DNA of 64,000 bases from assembly GCA_900315835.1 (NCBI GenBank), contig ONAR01000016.1:29761-93760 (forward strand). The letters are read 5' to 3'. Positions within the stretch are counted from its first letter, which is position 1. Every line of letters starts with the position of its first letter. Positions 34,848 to 42,106 of this stretch are shown piece after piece. The position numbers and the translations under genes are program-made. The notes below the pieces were generated by a model. That model did not search any database. It worked only from the letters and a program-made list of their open reading frames with translations, and was not told where the DNA came from. Origin of the DNA: an uncultured Prevotella sp. Lineage in GTDB: Bacteria > Bacteroidota > Bacteroidia > Bacteroidales > Bacteroidaceae.

Positions 34848-34877
34848 GAATTCTTCCCCCTTTCCAAATAATTTTAT

Positions 34878-34885
34878 TACCTTTG
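34878..34885 (+). promoter_or_regulatory. -7 box that fixes the prmC start (possible leaderless mRNA)
   Basis: TACCTTTG at 34878-34885 lies only 5 bp before ATG 34891. Transcription would begin at or next to the ATG, and the upstream in-frame ATG at 34846 would not be in the message. Confidence 0.6.
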
Positions 34886-34890
34886 TGCGC

Positions 34891-35787
34891 ATGACGTACA
34901 ACGAACTATGGCATCAGCTGGTGCCGCTGTATGAGCCCGAAGAGGCGAGGGCGGTGGTGCGCGAATTGCTGGATAAGCTTTTCGGTATGACCTTGACGGA
35001 TATCGTCAGTGGCAAGGTCGATGAGTTATCGGCTGAAGACCAAGCACTTTTGGAGGGAAAGATGCAGCGCCTGCGACGGGGCGAACCCGTGCAGTATGTC
35101 ACCGGCGTAGAATATTTCGCCGGAAGACCGTTCAGTGTCGGTCCGTCGGTGCTCATTCCCCGACCGGAAACCGAGCAGCTCTGCGAGCTCATCCGACAGG
35201 ACTACGACCGCCCCTACTGCGCCTTGCAACCACCCGAGCCGATGCGGGTGCTTGATATCGGAACGGGCAGCGGCTGCATTGCCATCACGCTGGCGCTCGA
35301 CCTGCCCAACACAGTGGTGACGGCTTGGGACATATCGCCTGACGCACTACTCACAGCCCGGGAGAACGCCCATAGACTGGGCGCCGACATCAACTTCCAA
35401 CTGCACGACATCCTCGACGGACAATCGCTCCCTGAGCCTGATCAGCAGGAAAAGTTTGAACTGATAGTCAGCAATCCGCCCTACATCTGCGACAGTGAGC
35501 GTAAAGCGATAGCCCACAACGTGTTGGATTATGAGCCGAGTATGGCGCTGTTCGTACCCGACGACGATCCGCTGCGCTTCTACCGCGCCATCGGTCACTA
35601 TGCCCGCGTTGCACTGAAATCCGGCGGACGGCTCTATTTCGAGGTAAACGCGCGCTATGCCGACGACGTTGCCGCCCTGCTTCGCTCACTCTCGTTCAGC
35701 AAGACCGAGGTGAGGAAAGACTACTATGGTAAAAACCGGTTCGTGATAGCCGAGATTAATCGGATAAACGTAAACGTCGCTACATGA
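34891..35787 (+). CDS. prmC: Peptide chain release factor N5-glutamine methyltransferase
   Basis: A 298-residue SAM-dependent methyltransferase that modifies the GGQ glutamine of release factors. An N-terminal helical domain (about 1-75) precedes the Rossmann domain with the SAM motif VLDIGTGSGCIAITLAL and the catalytic NPPY in LIVSNPPYICDSER. The PVQYVTGVEYFAGRPFSVGP block is the PrmC signature, followed by VLIPRPETEQL. Start chosen at ATG 34891 (MTYNELWHQL), because a -7 box lies between it and the longer in-frame ATG at 34846. A DUF2207 gene follows after 21 bp. Confidence 0.94.
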   Translation: MTYNELWHQLVPLYEPEEARAVVRELLDKLFGMTLTDIVSGKVDELSAEDQALLEGKMQRLRRGEPVQYVTGVEYFAGRPFSVGPSVLIPRPETEQLCELIRQDYDRPYCALQPPEPMRVLDIGTGSGCIAITLALDLPNTVVTAWDISPDALLTARENAHRLGADINFQLHDILDGQSLPEPDQQEKFELIVSNPPYICDSERKAIAHNVLDYEPSMALFVPDDDPLRFYRAIGHYARVALKSGGRLYFEVNARYADDVAALLRSLSFSKTEVRKDYYGKNRFVIAEINRINVNVAT

Positions 35788-35808
35788 TTAAATGATAACC
35801 ACTCTATT

Positions 35809-37383
35809 ATGAATAAAACAATTCTATTACTGCTCTCCTTACTGCTATCTTTGCAAGTCTTCCCGCAAAGTGTTGTCCATAAGCTGGATATCGCCGTTAC
35901 GCTTAAGCAAAACGGCGACGCTCACATCCACGAAATCTGGGATATCGTTATGGGCGACGACGTCAAGACCGAGTGGTATGTAGCCCACTACAATATGGGT
36001 GACCGGGAGATATGCAACCTTCAGGTCACTGATAACGGCAAGAGGCTGACGACCTTGGAAGACGAATGGGATGTTGACGCCGAGAAGGAAGACAAGATGG
36101 GCAAATGCGGGCTGCGCGAAGAAGAAGGCGGCTATGAGATTTGCTGGGGAGTGCCGACGCTGGACCGCCACGTCTATTCGGTGGACTACGACATCAAGGG
36201 GTTGGTGCTCTCTTATTCTGACAAAGACGGATTCGGCTACTGGTTTGCCGACCTCAATGACAATGACCCCATCAAGGCTTTCCGCCTCAGTATCAAGGCC
36301 CCGACGCCGCTTTCGAAAGCCAACTGTCAGGTTATGGGGTTCGGATTCAATGCACCGGTCAAGGTGGCTAATGGCATTGCCTTCGCCAGTTCATCCAGTC
36401 AGATAGACAAGATAGGACTGCTGATGTCGTTCAACAAAGGCCTGTTCCACCCTACCCTCGAGGGCGACGGCTCCATCGCCAAATTGAAAAAGAAAGCGAT
36501 GAAGGGCACCGACTTCGGTGGCGGCTCCGAGGGTGAGCCAACGCCGCTCTTCGTTTGGATTCTTCTTGGCGGCACCATTGTTGTCGTCATACCATTCATA
36601 ATCATTGAGTTAGTGAAGTTGCACCGTAAAAGGAAGGAAGCAAGGCAACTGCCTTATTTCAAGGATGTTTCGCCGTCGTGGAGTCTGATGAAAGCCGTAA
36701 AGACATTGGATGAGTATAACTGGTTTGAGAGTGAGAACCTTATAGGCGCCATGATTTTCAGACTCATCAGTCAGAAGAAGCTGACCATCGTAGACCAAGA
36801 TAAGCCCGGCAAGAAAGGGGAAAAGGAGCTGGCCTTGCAGATTGTGCCCGAAAGCGTGAATAAAGACGCCGGGGAGAAAGGTTCCGACGATTACCTCTGC
36901 ACTTATCTGCTCTACCTCATGGAGTGCGCATCAGGGTTCAACAGGGTCTTAACACCAGATAAATTTGAGCGTTGGACCGAGGACCATGAAGAGGAAGTGA
37001 ACGACTTCAAGAATGCGCTGGACCTCGATAACTACGAAGAGACCCTGAGTCAGGAGGACGAACGTCACCTGCTGGGGCTAAGAAATTATCTCATTGACCT
37101 ATGCAAGATTGACGGCATGCCCTTCAACGACAATAATATGGGAGACGAAATGATGGTCTATGCCCAACTCTTCGGATTGACTGAGAAACTGAGCAAGATG
37201 ATCAAAACCATCAGCCCGGAGCAGCTGAAGACGTCTGTTTTTGCCCAAGATTTTGACAGATTATATAGAGTCAGCGACGATTTCATGTACTGTTTCGTCT
37301 CTGCCTTCAGCACGAACTCAGACTCGAGTTCAAGCGGCGGAGGCGGCGTTTTCAGCGGCGGCGGAGGCGGCGGTGGACGATAG
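35809..37383 (+). CDS. DUF2207 domain membrane protein
   Basis: A 524-residue protein. It has a signal peptide (to about residue 20), an extracytoplasmic beta-rich DUF2207 domain (about 20-240), one strong membrane segment (FVWILLGGTIVVVIPFIIIE, about 247-266), a cytoplasmic region with KDVSPSWSLMKAVKTLDEYN, and a Ser/Gly-rich tail (SSSSGGGGVFSGGGGGGGR). The Gly-rich end is typical of DUF2207 proteins and their relatives, whose function is unknown. It follows prmC by 21 bp. Confidence 0.82.
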   Translation: MNKTILLLLSLLLSLQVFPQSVVHKLDIAVTLKQNGDAHIHEIWDIVMGDDVKTEWYVAHYNMGDREICNLQVTDNGKRLTTLEDEWDVDAEKEDKMGKCGLREEEGGYEICWGVPTLDRHVYSVDYDIKGLVLSYSDKDGFGYWFADLNDNDPIKAFRLSIKAPTPLSKANCQVMGFGFNAPVKVANGIAFASSSSQIDKIGLLMSFNKGLFHPTLEGDGSIAKLKKKAMKGTDFGGGSEGEPTPLFVWILLGGTIVVVIPFIIIELVKLHRKRKEARQLPYFKDVSPSWSLMKAVKTLDEYNWFESENLIGAMIFRLISQKKLTIVDQDKPGKKGEKELALQIVPESVNKDAGEKGSDDYLCTYLLYLMECASGFNRVLTPDKFERWTEDHEEEVNDFKNALDLDNYEETLSQEDERHLLGLRNYLIDLCKIDGMPFNDNNMGDEMMVYAQLFGLTEKLSKMIKTISPEQLKTSVFAQDFDRLYRVSDDFMYCFVSAFSTNSDSSSSGGGGVFSGGGGGGGR

Positions 37384-37443
37384 CGCCTTCCAAGTTACTG
37401 CGAACAATAGTGCCTTCGAAGTTTCTCATCATCATAAGCAATA

Positions 37444-37602
37444 ATGAACAAAACAATCATCACGCTGGCCATTGTCATGGGCTTCAACCTCCATGCGTCG
37501 GCGCAAGACAAAAAAAAACACTACTATGACAGCAAAAGTCACCGGGCGACAAGGGCAAGAAACTTTAACCTAAATATTTGTCAACCGAAATATTCTTTGT
37601 AA
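37444..37602 (+). pseudogene. Tiny secreted ORF, probable remnant of an exported protein
   Basis: ATG 37444 opens 52 codons: a clean signal peptide (MNKTIITLAIVMGFNLHASA, then QDKKK) and then a short tail to TAA at 37600. The tail starts at a run of nine A bases. A one-base shift there would read NTTMTAKVTGRQGQ before stopping, so slippage or decay is possible. Its stop codon overlaps the serS -7 box. It may be the 5' stub of a lost secreted-protein gene, or a real small secreted peptide. Confidence 0.4.
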
Positions 37603-37607
37603 CTTTG
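37577..37607 (+). promoter_or_regulatory. serS promoter
   Basis: TTTG at 37577-37580, 19 bp, TAACTTTG at 37600-37607; ATG 37642 is 34 bp downstream. Confidence 0.8.
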
Positions 37608-37641
37608 CACCAAAGATAAACCATTTTAAACAAACAGCGTT

Positions 37642-38931
37642 ATGCTTACACTCAAAGTGCTCAGTGAGGATACTGAGCGTGTGATCAAAGGCCTGGAGAA
37701 AAAGCATTTCCCAAATGCACGCGAGGCCGTAGAGAAAGTTCTTGAATATGACCGTTTACGTCGGGAGGCTCAACAGAAGCTCGACAACAATAAGCAGCAG
37801 CAGAACCAACTGTCAAAGCAGATTGGCGGTCTGATGAAAGAAGGCAAGAAGGAGGAAGCAGAACAGGTGAAGTCGAAGGTGGCCGAACTGAAAGCCGACG
37901 ACAAAGCCTTGCAGGAAGTTTATAACAAGGCTCAGGACGACATGGTCCACGAGCTGCTCGAAATCCCCAATATCCCCAACGACAAGGTGCCCGAGGGCAA
38001 GGATGCCTCCAGCAATGTCGTCATCAAGGAAGGCGGCGTCATGCCCAACCTTCCTGAGGACGCACTCTGCCACTGGGATCTGCTGAAGAAGTTCAACCTC
38101 GTCGACTTCGACCTCGGTGTGAAGATTACCGGTGCCGGCTTCCCCGTCTACATCGGTAAGATGGCCCGCTTCCAGCGTGCCCTTGAGGCCTTCTTCCTCG
38201 ATGAGGCCCGCAAGGCCGGTTATGTTGAGATTCAGCCGCCTTATGTCGTCAATGCCGCCTCTGGCTACGGCACGGGTCAGCTGCCCGACAAGGAGGGCCA
38301 GATGTATCATGCCAACCTCGACGACCTCTACCTCATTCCGACGGCTGAGGTACCTGTGACCAACATCTTCCGCGACGAGATTCTCGACGAGAAGGACCTG
38401 CCTATCAAGCGTTGCGCCTACTCCGCCTGTTTCCGTCGTGAGGCCGGCAGCTACGGTAAGGACGTGCGCGGACTCAACCGCCTGCACCAGTTCGACAAGG
38501 TCGAGATTGTGCGCATCGATACGCCTGAGCATTCTTACGCTTCCTGGCATGAGATGCTCGACCATGTCGAGGGTCTGCTTAAGAAGCTGGAGCTCCCCTA
38601 TCACCTCCTGCTGCTCTGCGGCGGCGACATGAGCTTCACTTCATCCATCTGCGTCGACTTCGAGACGTGGTCGGCCGCTCAGAAGCGCTGGCTCGAGGTG
38701 AGCTCCGTGTCCAACTTCGAGAGCTATCAGGCCAACCGTCTGCACTGCCGCTTCCGTCGCACCGACAACAAGAAGATTGAGCTCTGCCACACCCTCAACG
38801 GCTCGGCCCTCGCCCTGCCGCGCATCGTAGCCACCATCCTCGAGAACAACCAGACGCCTGAAGGCATCCGTGTACCGAAGGTGCTCGTGCCCTACTGCGG
38901 CTTCGAGATGCTTGACGACAAGATGGACTAA
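37642..38931 (+). CDS. serS: Seryl-tRNA synthetase
   Basis: A 429-residue class II synthetase that charges tRNA-Ser and also supplies Ser-tRNA-Sec where needed. An N-terminal antiparallel coiled-coil arm (about 30-100; LDNNKQQQNQLSKQIGGLMK) binds the long variable arm of tRNA-Ser. The catalytic core has motif 2 (FRREAGSYGKDVRGLNRLHQ) and motif 3 (LNGSALALPRIVATILENNQ). A tRNA-Ser(GCT) gene is present elsewhere in the window. It is transcribed alone, with a promoter at 37577-37607 and a terminator at 38981-39019. Confidence 0.96.
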   Translation: MLTLKVLSEDTERVIKGLEKKHFPNAREAVEKVLEYDRLRREAQQKLDNNKQQQNQLSKQIGGLMKEGKKEEAEQVKSKVAELKADDKALQEVYNKAQDDMVHELLEIPNIPNDKVPEGKDASSNVVIKEGGVMPNLPEDALCHWDLLKKFNLVDFDLGVKITGAGFPVYIGKMARFQRALEAFFLDEARKAGYVEIQPPYVVNAASGYGTGQLPDKEGQMYHANLDDLYLIPTAEVPVTNIFRDEILDEKDLPIKRCAYSACFRREAGSYGKDVRGLNRLHQFDKVEIVRIDTPEHSYASWHEMLDHVEGLLKKLELPYHLLLLCGGDMSFTSSICVDFETWSAAQKRWLEVSSVSNFESYQANRLHCRFRRTDNKKIELCHTLNGSALALPRIVATILENNQTPEGIRVPKVLVPYCGFEMLDDKMD

Positions 38932-38980
38932 GGCTTAGCATCCATTAGCAAACTTTATCAGGTATATACCTATATCGCCA

Positions 38981-39019
38981 GAGGCTGAAATCCTTTAAGA
39001 AAGATTTCAGCCTCATTTC
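38981..39019 (+). terminator. Terminator after serS
   Basis: GAGGCTGAAATC (38981-38992) and GATTTCAGCCTC (39003-39014) form a perfect 12-bp stem, followed by ATTTC. Confidence 0.8.
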
Positions 39020-39041
39020 GTTGATAATCGGTAAATTTTAG

Positions 39042-39049
39042 TAACTTTG
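39042..39049 (+). promoter_or_regulatory. -7 box of the HprK-like/peptidase/PqqD operon
   Basis: TAACTTTG, 20 bp before ATG 39070, just after the serS terminator. No perfect -33 TTTG was found. Confidence 0.6.
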
Positions 39050-39069
39050 CATATCATAATTACTCGAGT

Positions 39070-39462
39070 ATGAAAAAAGCAATCCTCTCTTTCCTCCTCA
39101 CGTTTGCCGTCGTGGGTGCGTGGTCGGCTACGAAGCCCACCAAGGTGTATATGTATGGCTTTGCCGCTTCGTTCAACGACTCCACCGTATGTTTCACTGA
39201 CATTCAGGAGGTGGACTCGGCTTATCTCGATACGAAGACGAAGTTCCTCTATAGCCGCGACAATTACTCGTACCAACTGAAAGAATACCTTCAGGGACAG
39301 GGATTTAAGACGCCGACATGCATCACCGTGTTTGCCACCGACCGCAAGAAGGTGGAAAAGCAACTCGCCAAGATGCGGAAGAAATACAGCAACGGTAAGT
39401 TCATTGTCAAGGACATCAAGGCCCCCGACTTCACCTACGAGGCCATCAAAAACGAGGAATAG
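39070..39462 (+). CDS. Secreted protein of unknown function
   Basis: A 130-residue protein with a signal peptide (MKKAILSFLLTFAVVGAWSA, cleaved near residue 20). The mature part is small, soluble and mixed alpha/beta, with KVYMYGFAASFNDSTVCFTD, YQLKEYLQGQGFKTPTCITV and a basic helix (DRKKVEKQLAKMRKKYSNGK). I do not recognise a named family, though proteins like this are common in Bacteroidales. It is the first gene of a tight four-gene unit, 3 bp before the HprK-like kinase gene, which makes it a possible partner or substrate of that cassette. Confidence 0.72.
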   Translation: MKKAILSFLLTFAVVGAWSATKPTKVYMYGFAASFNDSTVCFTDIQEVDSAYLDTKTKFLYSRDNYSYQLKEYLQGQGFKTPTCITVFATDRKKVEKQLAKMRKKYSNGKFIVKDIKAPDFTYEAIKNEE

Positions 39463-39465
39463 CTC

Positions 39466-40350
39466 ATGGACCGCACGTTTCGCATAGCCGATCACTACGT
39501 CACCGTATCTACGCCGGGCGCCGTCGACAGCCTCAGTCTGCTGCCGTCGTTCCGGCCGTTTGTGTGTGAGCCGACCGACGACGGCGAGCGCTTGTTCTCC
39601 ATTACCCTCGACGACAGCCTCCAGCCAGTGCCCAAGAGTCAGCGCGAACATGTGCACGACTTCGATACGGGCAATGGCGTCATCAAGGTCGACGACTGTG
39701 CCGACGGTGGGAGTCAGTTCATCATCCGCGACATCAACGATGCGCCCTGCGCCCTGCTCATCGCCGAAGTTGGCTTCCGTCAATACCACTGCGCACTCAA
39801 CGGCAGCTACAACATGCGCAGCTTCGGGCTCAACAGCGCCATGATGCTCGCTTTTGCCCAAGCCGGCGCCTTGGCCGGTACGCTGCTGCTGCATGCGTCG
39901 CTGGTGAGGCAAAACGGCTGGGGCTACGCCTTCACGGCAAAAAGCGGAACAGGAAAATCGACGCAGGTGGCCAACTGGCTGCGTTACCTGCCCGACTGCG
40001 ACATGATGAACGACGACAACCCGGTGGTCAGAATGATAGACGGCAAGCCGGTCATCTATGGCAGTCCCTGGAGCGGCAAGACGCCCTGCTACCGCAATGT
40101 GCAGGCGCCTTTAGGTGCGTTGACGCTCATCGATCGTGCCAAAACCAACAGCGTAGAGAAGCTCGACCCGCTCACAGCCTTCACGGTGTTGCTGCCCGCC
40201 ATTTCCTCCATGAAATGGAATAAGATGCTCTATCAGCACCAGTGCGATACTGTCATCCAAGTCATCGGCTCCACCGACTGCTACACCCTGCACTGTCTGC
40301 CCGACCGCGAGTCGGCTGTCATCTGCAATCAAACCATCAGAAAAGCGTGA
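39466..40350 (+). CDS. HPr kinase/PEP carboxykinase-like P-loop protein
   Basis: A 294-residue cytosolic protein with a single P-loop domain of HprK type. Walker A is at 158-166 (AKSGTGKST), acidic residues follow in MNDDNPVVRM (about 181-190), and YGSPWSGKTPCYRN lies where HprK-like kinases have a conserved GxPWxG loop. The N-terminal 120 residues lack the HPr-kinase N-domain. Related HprK-like proteins phosphorylate serine at the C-terminus of some lasso peptides, and others accompany PqqD-type proteins. Here it overlaps (GTGA) the next gene, a signal-peptidase-like protease, with a PqqD-like gene after that. Substrate unknown. Confidence 0.78.
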   Translation: MDRTFRIADHYVTVSTPGAVDSLSLLPSFRPFVCEPTDDGERLFSITLDDSLQPVPKSQREHVHDFDTGNGVIKVDDCADGGSQFIIRDINDAPCALLIAEVGFRQYHCALNGSYNMRSFGLNSAMMLAFAQAGALAGTLLLHASLVRQNGWGYAFTAKSGTGKSTQVANWLRYLPDCDMMNDDNPVVRMIDGKPVIYGSPWSGKTPCYRNVQAPLGALTLIDRAKTNSVEKLDPLTAFTVLLPAISSMKWNKMLYQHQCDTVIQVIGSTDCYTLHCLPDRESAVICNQTIRKA

Positions 40351-40814
40351 AAGACGCTATCACCATAGCCAACGCAGTGCTCTTCCCCGAGATCATCAAG
40401 TTCCTCGACGAAGGGCGTACGATAACCCTTCCGCTGAAGGGTTTCTCCATGCGACCGTTTCTTGAAGACGGGCGCGATAAAGCGCTGTTGACCAAGGCGC
40501 ACCAGCCTAAGGTTGGCGAGCCGGTATTGGCCGAGATCAGTCCGGGGCATTATGTGCTTCACCGGCTTGTCCGCATCGACGGCGACCGGGTGACGCTCCT
40601 CGGTGATGGCAACCTCGCGCCTGAACACTGCCGCCTCGCCGACATCAGGGCGTCAGTCGTCGGCTTCTACCGCAAAGGGCGCACAAAGCTCGACCCCATC
40701 GACGGTCGCAAATGGAAAACTTATTCGTGGTGGTGGATGCGGCTGCGGCCCGTCAGGCGCTGGCTGCTCGCATTCTACCGCCGCATTTGGATACCAATAT
40801 TCGGAACGATTTAA
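40347..40814 (+). CDS. S24/S26 family (signal-peptidase-like) serine protease
   Basis: A 155-residue protein starting at GTG 40347, which overlaps the TGA of the kinase gene. The longer upstream frame runs through the kinase's coding DNA and gives unlikely sequence. Catalytic candidates follow the archaeal/ER-type signal peptidase order: Ser34 (KGFSMRPFLEDG), His72 (YVLHRLVRIDGD) and Asp87 (LLGDGN). There is no Lys in the His place, so this is a Ser-His-Asp type rather than a bacterial LepB type. A basic, Trp-rich, weakly hydrophobic tail (YSWWWMRLRPVRRWLLAFY) may bind membrane. Substrate unknown; a leader peptide or partner protein of this cassette is a guess. Confidence 0.78.
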   Translation: MKDAITIANAVLFPEIIKFLDEGRTITLPLKGFSMRPFLEDGRDKALLTKAHQPKVGEPVLAEISPGHYVLHRLVRIDGDRVTLLGDGNLAPEHCRLADIRASVVGFYRKGRTKLDPIDGRKWKTYSWWWMRLRPVRRWLLAFYRRIWIPIFGTI

Positions 40815-40835
40815 CAAACAACACATTATTAATAT

Positions 40836-41123
40836 ATGAAGAAGAAACCTGGATTCAGACTGAACAATGTTTGCGGCGTCAACGTGCTTATCGCCGAAGG
40901 CAAAGAGAACATCGACTTCAGCAACATCGTCTCTATGAACGATACCGCCAAATTCCTTTGGGAGAGCATTGGCGAGGAAGAGTTCACAGCGGAAGAATTG
41001 GCCAAACGGCTGGTCGACAACTATGAAATTGATGCCAATACGCCCCTGCCCTACAGTCAGGCTTTAGCCGATGTGGAGTCGACCGTAAAGGCCTGGAAGG
41101 AAGCAGGTATTATAGAAGACTAA
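40836..41123 (+). CDS. PqqD family (RiPP recognition element-like) protein
   Basis: A 95-residue protein of the PqqD fold. It has the family pattern of an N-terminal beta-hairpin, an FSNIVSMNDTAKFLWESIGE helix region and a winged-helix-like end (ALADVESTVKAWKEAGIIED). PqqD-like domains bind leader peptides and deliver them to modifying enzymes. It is the fourth gene of the unit, 21 bp after the protease gene. No radical SAM or cyclase partner and no obvious precursor peptide lie in the window, so the usual RiPP reading is incomplete. Confidence 0.85.
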   Translation: MKKKPGFRLNNVCGVNVLIAEGKENIDFSNIVSMNDTAKFLWESIGEEEFTAEELAKRLVDNYEIDANTPLPYSQALADVESTVKAWKEAGIIED

Positions 41124-41150
41124 TTTGGCGAAATATTGACTAATAATTCA

Positions 41151-41182
41151 TTTGCCTGTTAAGGTAAAAACATCTAACTTTG
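41151..41182 (+). promoter_or_regulatory. Promoter of the coiled-coil/TolC/exporter operon
   Basis: TTTG at 41151-41154, 20 bp, TAACTTTG at 41175-41182, 40 bp before ATG 41223. Confidence 0.82.
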
Positions 41183-41222
41183 CAACCATAATCATAAGCG
41201 ATAATAGAAACGAATATCATTG

Positions 41223-42095
41223 ATGAATAAAAAGATAATTATCCCCCTTATCATCGTCATAGCCCTGCTGATTGCGGGCGTTGCCGTGCTTTATGTCAAT
41301 CTGCACAAACAGCAGAAGGAAAATGCGGAAATGGAGCAACTGGCCGCGCTCGACAAGAAGGAGATGGAGAACGAATACCAGCAATTCGCCAATCAGTACA
41401 GCGAGATGAAGACGCAGATCAACAACGACTCCATCGTCGCCCAACTGACGGCCGAGCAGGAGAAGACCCAACGACTGCTGAACGAACTGCGTCAGACCAA
41501 GAGCTCCGACGCCCGCGAGATTGCCCGACTGAAGAAGGAACTGGCTACCGTCAGAGCGGTGCTGCGCAGCTATGTGCTCGAGATTGACTCGCTCAACCGC
41601 CTCAATCAGAACCTCACGGCAGAGAACACCCGCATCAAGGGGCAGTATGCCGAGGCCAACCGCCAGATTGAAGGTCTCAACACCGAGAAAGCCAGCCTCT
41701 CCGAGAAGGTCGCCATCGCCGCTCAGCTCGACGCTACGGGCATCAGCATGTCGCCGTTGGACAAGAAAGGTAAGACGACGAAGAAACTGAAGAAGGCCAA
41801 GTCGTTCCAGGTGAGCTTCACCATCGCCCGCAACGTAACGGCACAGAGCGGCATGAAGACCGTCTATGTGCGCGTCACCACACCCACCGGCGCTCTGTTA
41901 GGCAACGCCGGCAGCTTCAGTTATGAAAACCGCTCGCTGCCCTGCTCAATGAAGAAAGCTGTGGAATACGCTGGTAAGGAGACCCCCGTCAGCCTGTACT
42001 GCAACATCGACCAGACGCTGCAGGGCGGCACGTTCAACGTCAGCATCTTCGTTGACGGGAACATGATAGGCAGCCGAAATTTCAGCTTTGAGTAA
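41223..42095 (+). CDS. Membrane-anchored coiled-coil protein
   Basis: A 290-residue protein. An uncleaved N-terminal membrane segment (IIIPLIIVIALLIAGVAVLY) is followed by a long coiled coil (about 30-170; LTAEQEKTQRLLNELRQTKS, IKGQYAEANRQIEGLNTEKA). A compact beta-rich C-terminal domain covers about 190-290 (FQVSFTIARNVTAQSG, GGTFNVSIFVDGNMIG). The start is ATG 41223 (MNKKIII); the frame one codon upstream is TTG. It begins the operon that includes a TolC, an HlyD and two ABC-2 permease genes. Function unknown; a periplasmic or envelope-spanning scaffold is plausible. Confidence 0.78.
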   Translation: MNKKIIIPLIIVIALLIAGVAVLYVNLHKQQKENAEMEQLAALDKKEMENEYQQFANQYSEMKTQINNDSIVAQLTAEQEKTQRLLNELRQTKSSDAREIARLKKELATVRAVLRSYVLEIDSLNRLNQNLTAENTRIKGQYAEANRQIEGLNTEKASLSEKVAIAAQLDATGISMSPLDKKGKTTKKLKKAKSFQVSFTIARNVTAQSGMKTVYVRVTTPTGALLGNAGSFSYENRSLPCSMKKAVEYAGKETPVSLYCNIDQTLQGGTFNVSIFVDGNMIGSRNFSFE

Positions 42096-42106
42096 ATCAT
42101 AAAACT

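Larger units (their letters stand above)
34228..34890. other. Second repeat island between gltD and prmC
   Basis: About 660 bases without a gene. It contains palindromic CGCAGATTTCGCAGAT-type repeats (about 34290-34490), a 29-bp tandem array (34491-34615), a single 22-bp-type unit (near 34659-34675) and a heptamer array inside an AGAAGTCC-family element (34684-34847). The prmC -7 box closes it. Confidence 0.8.
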
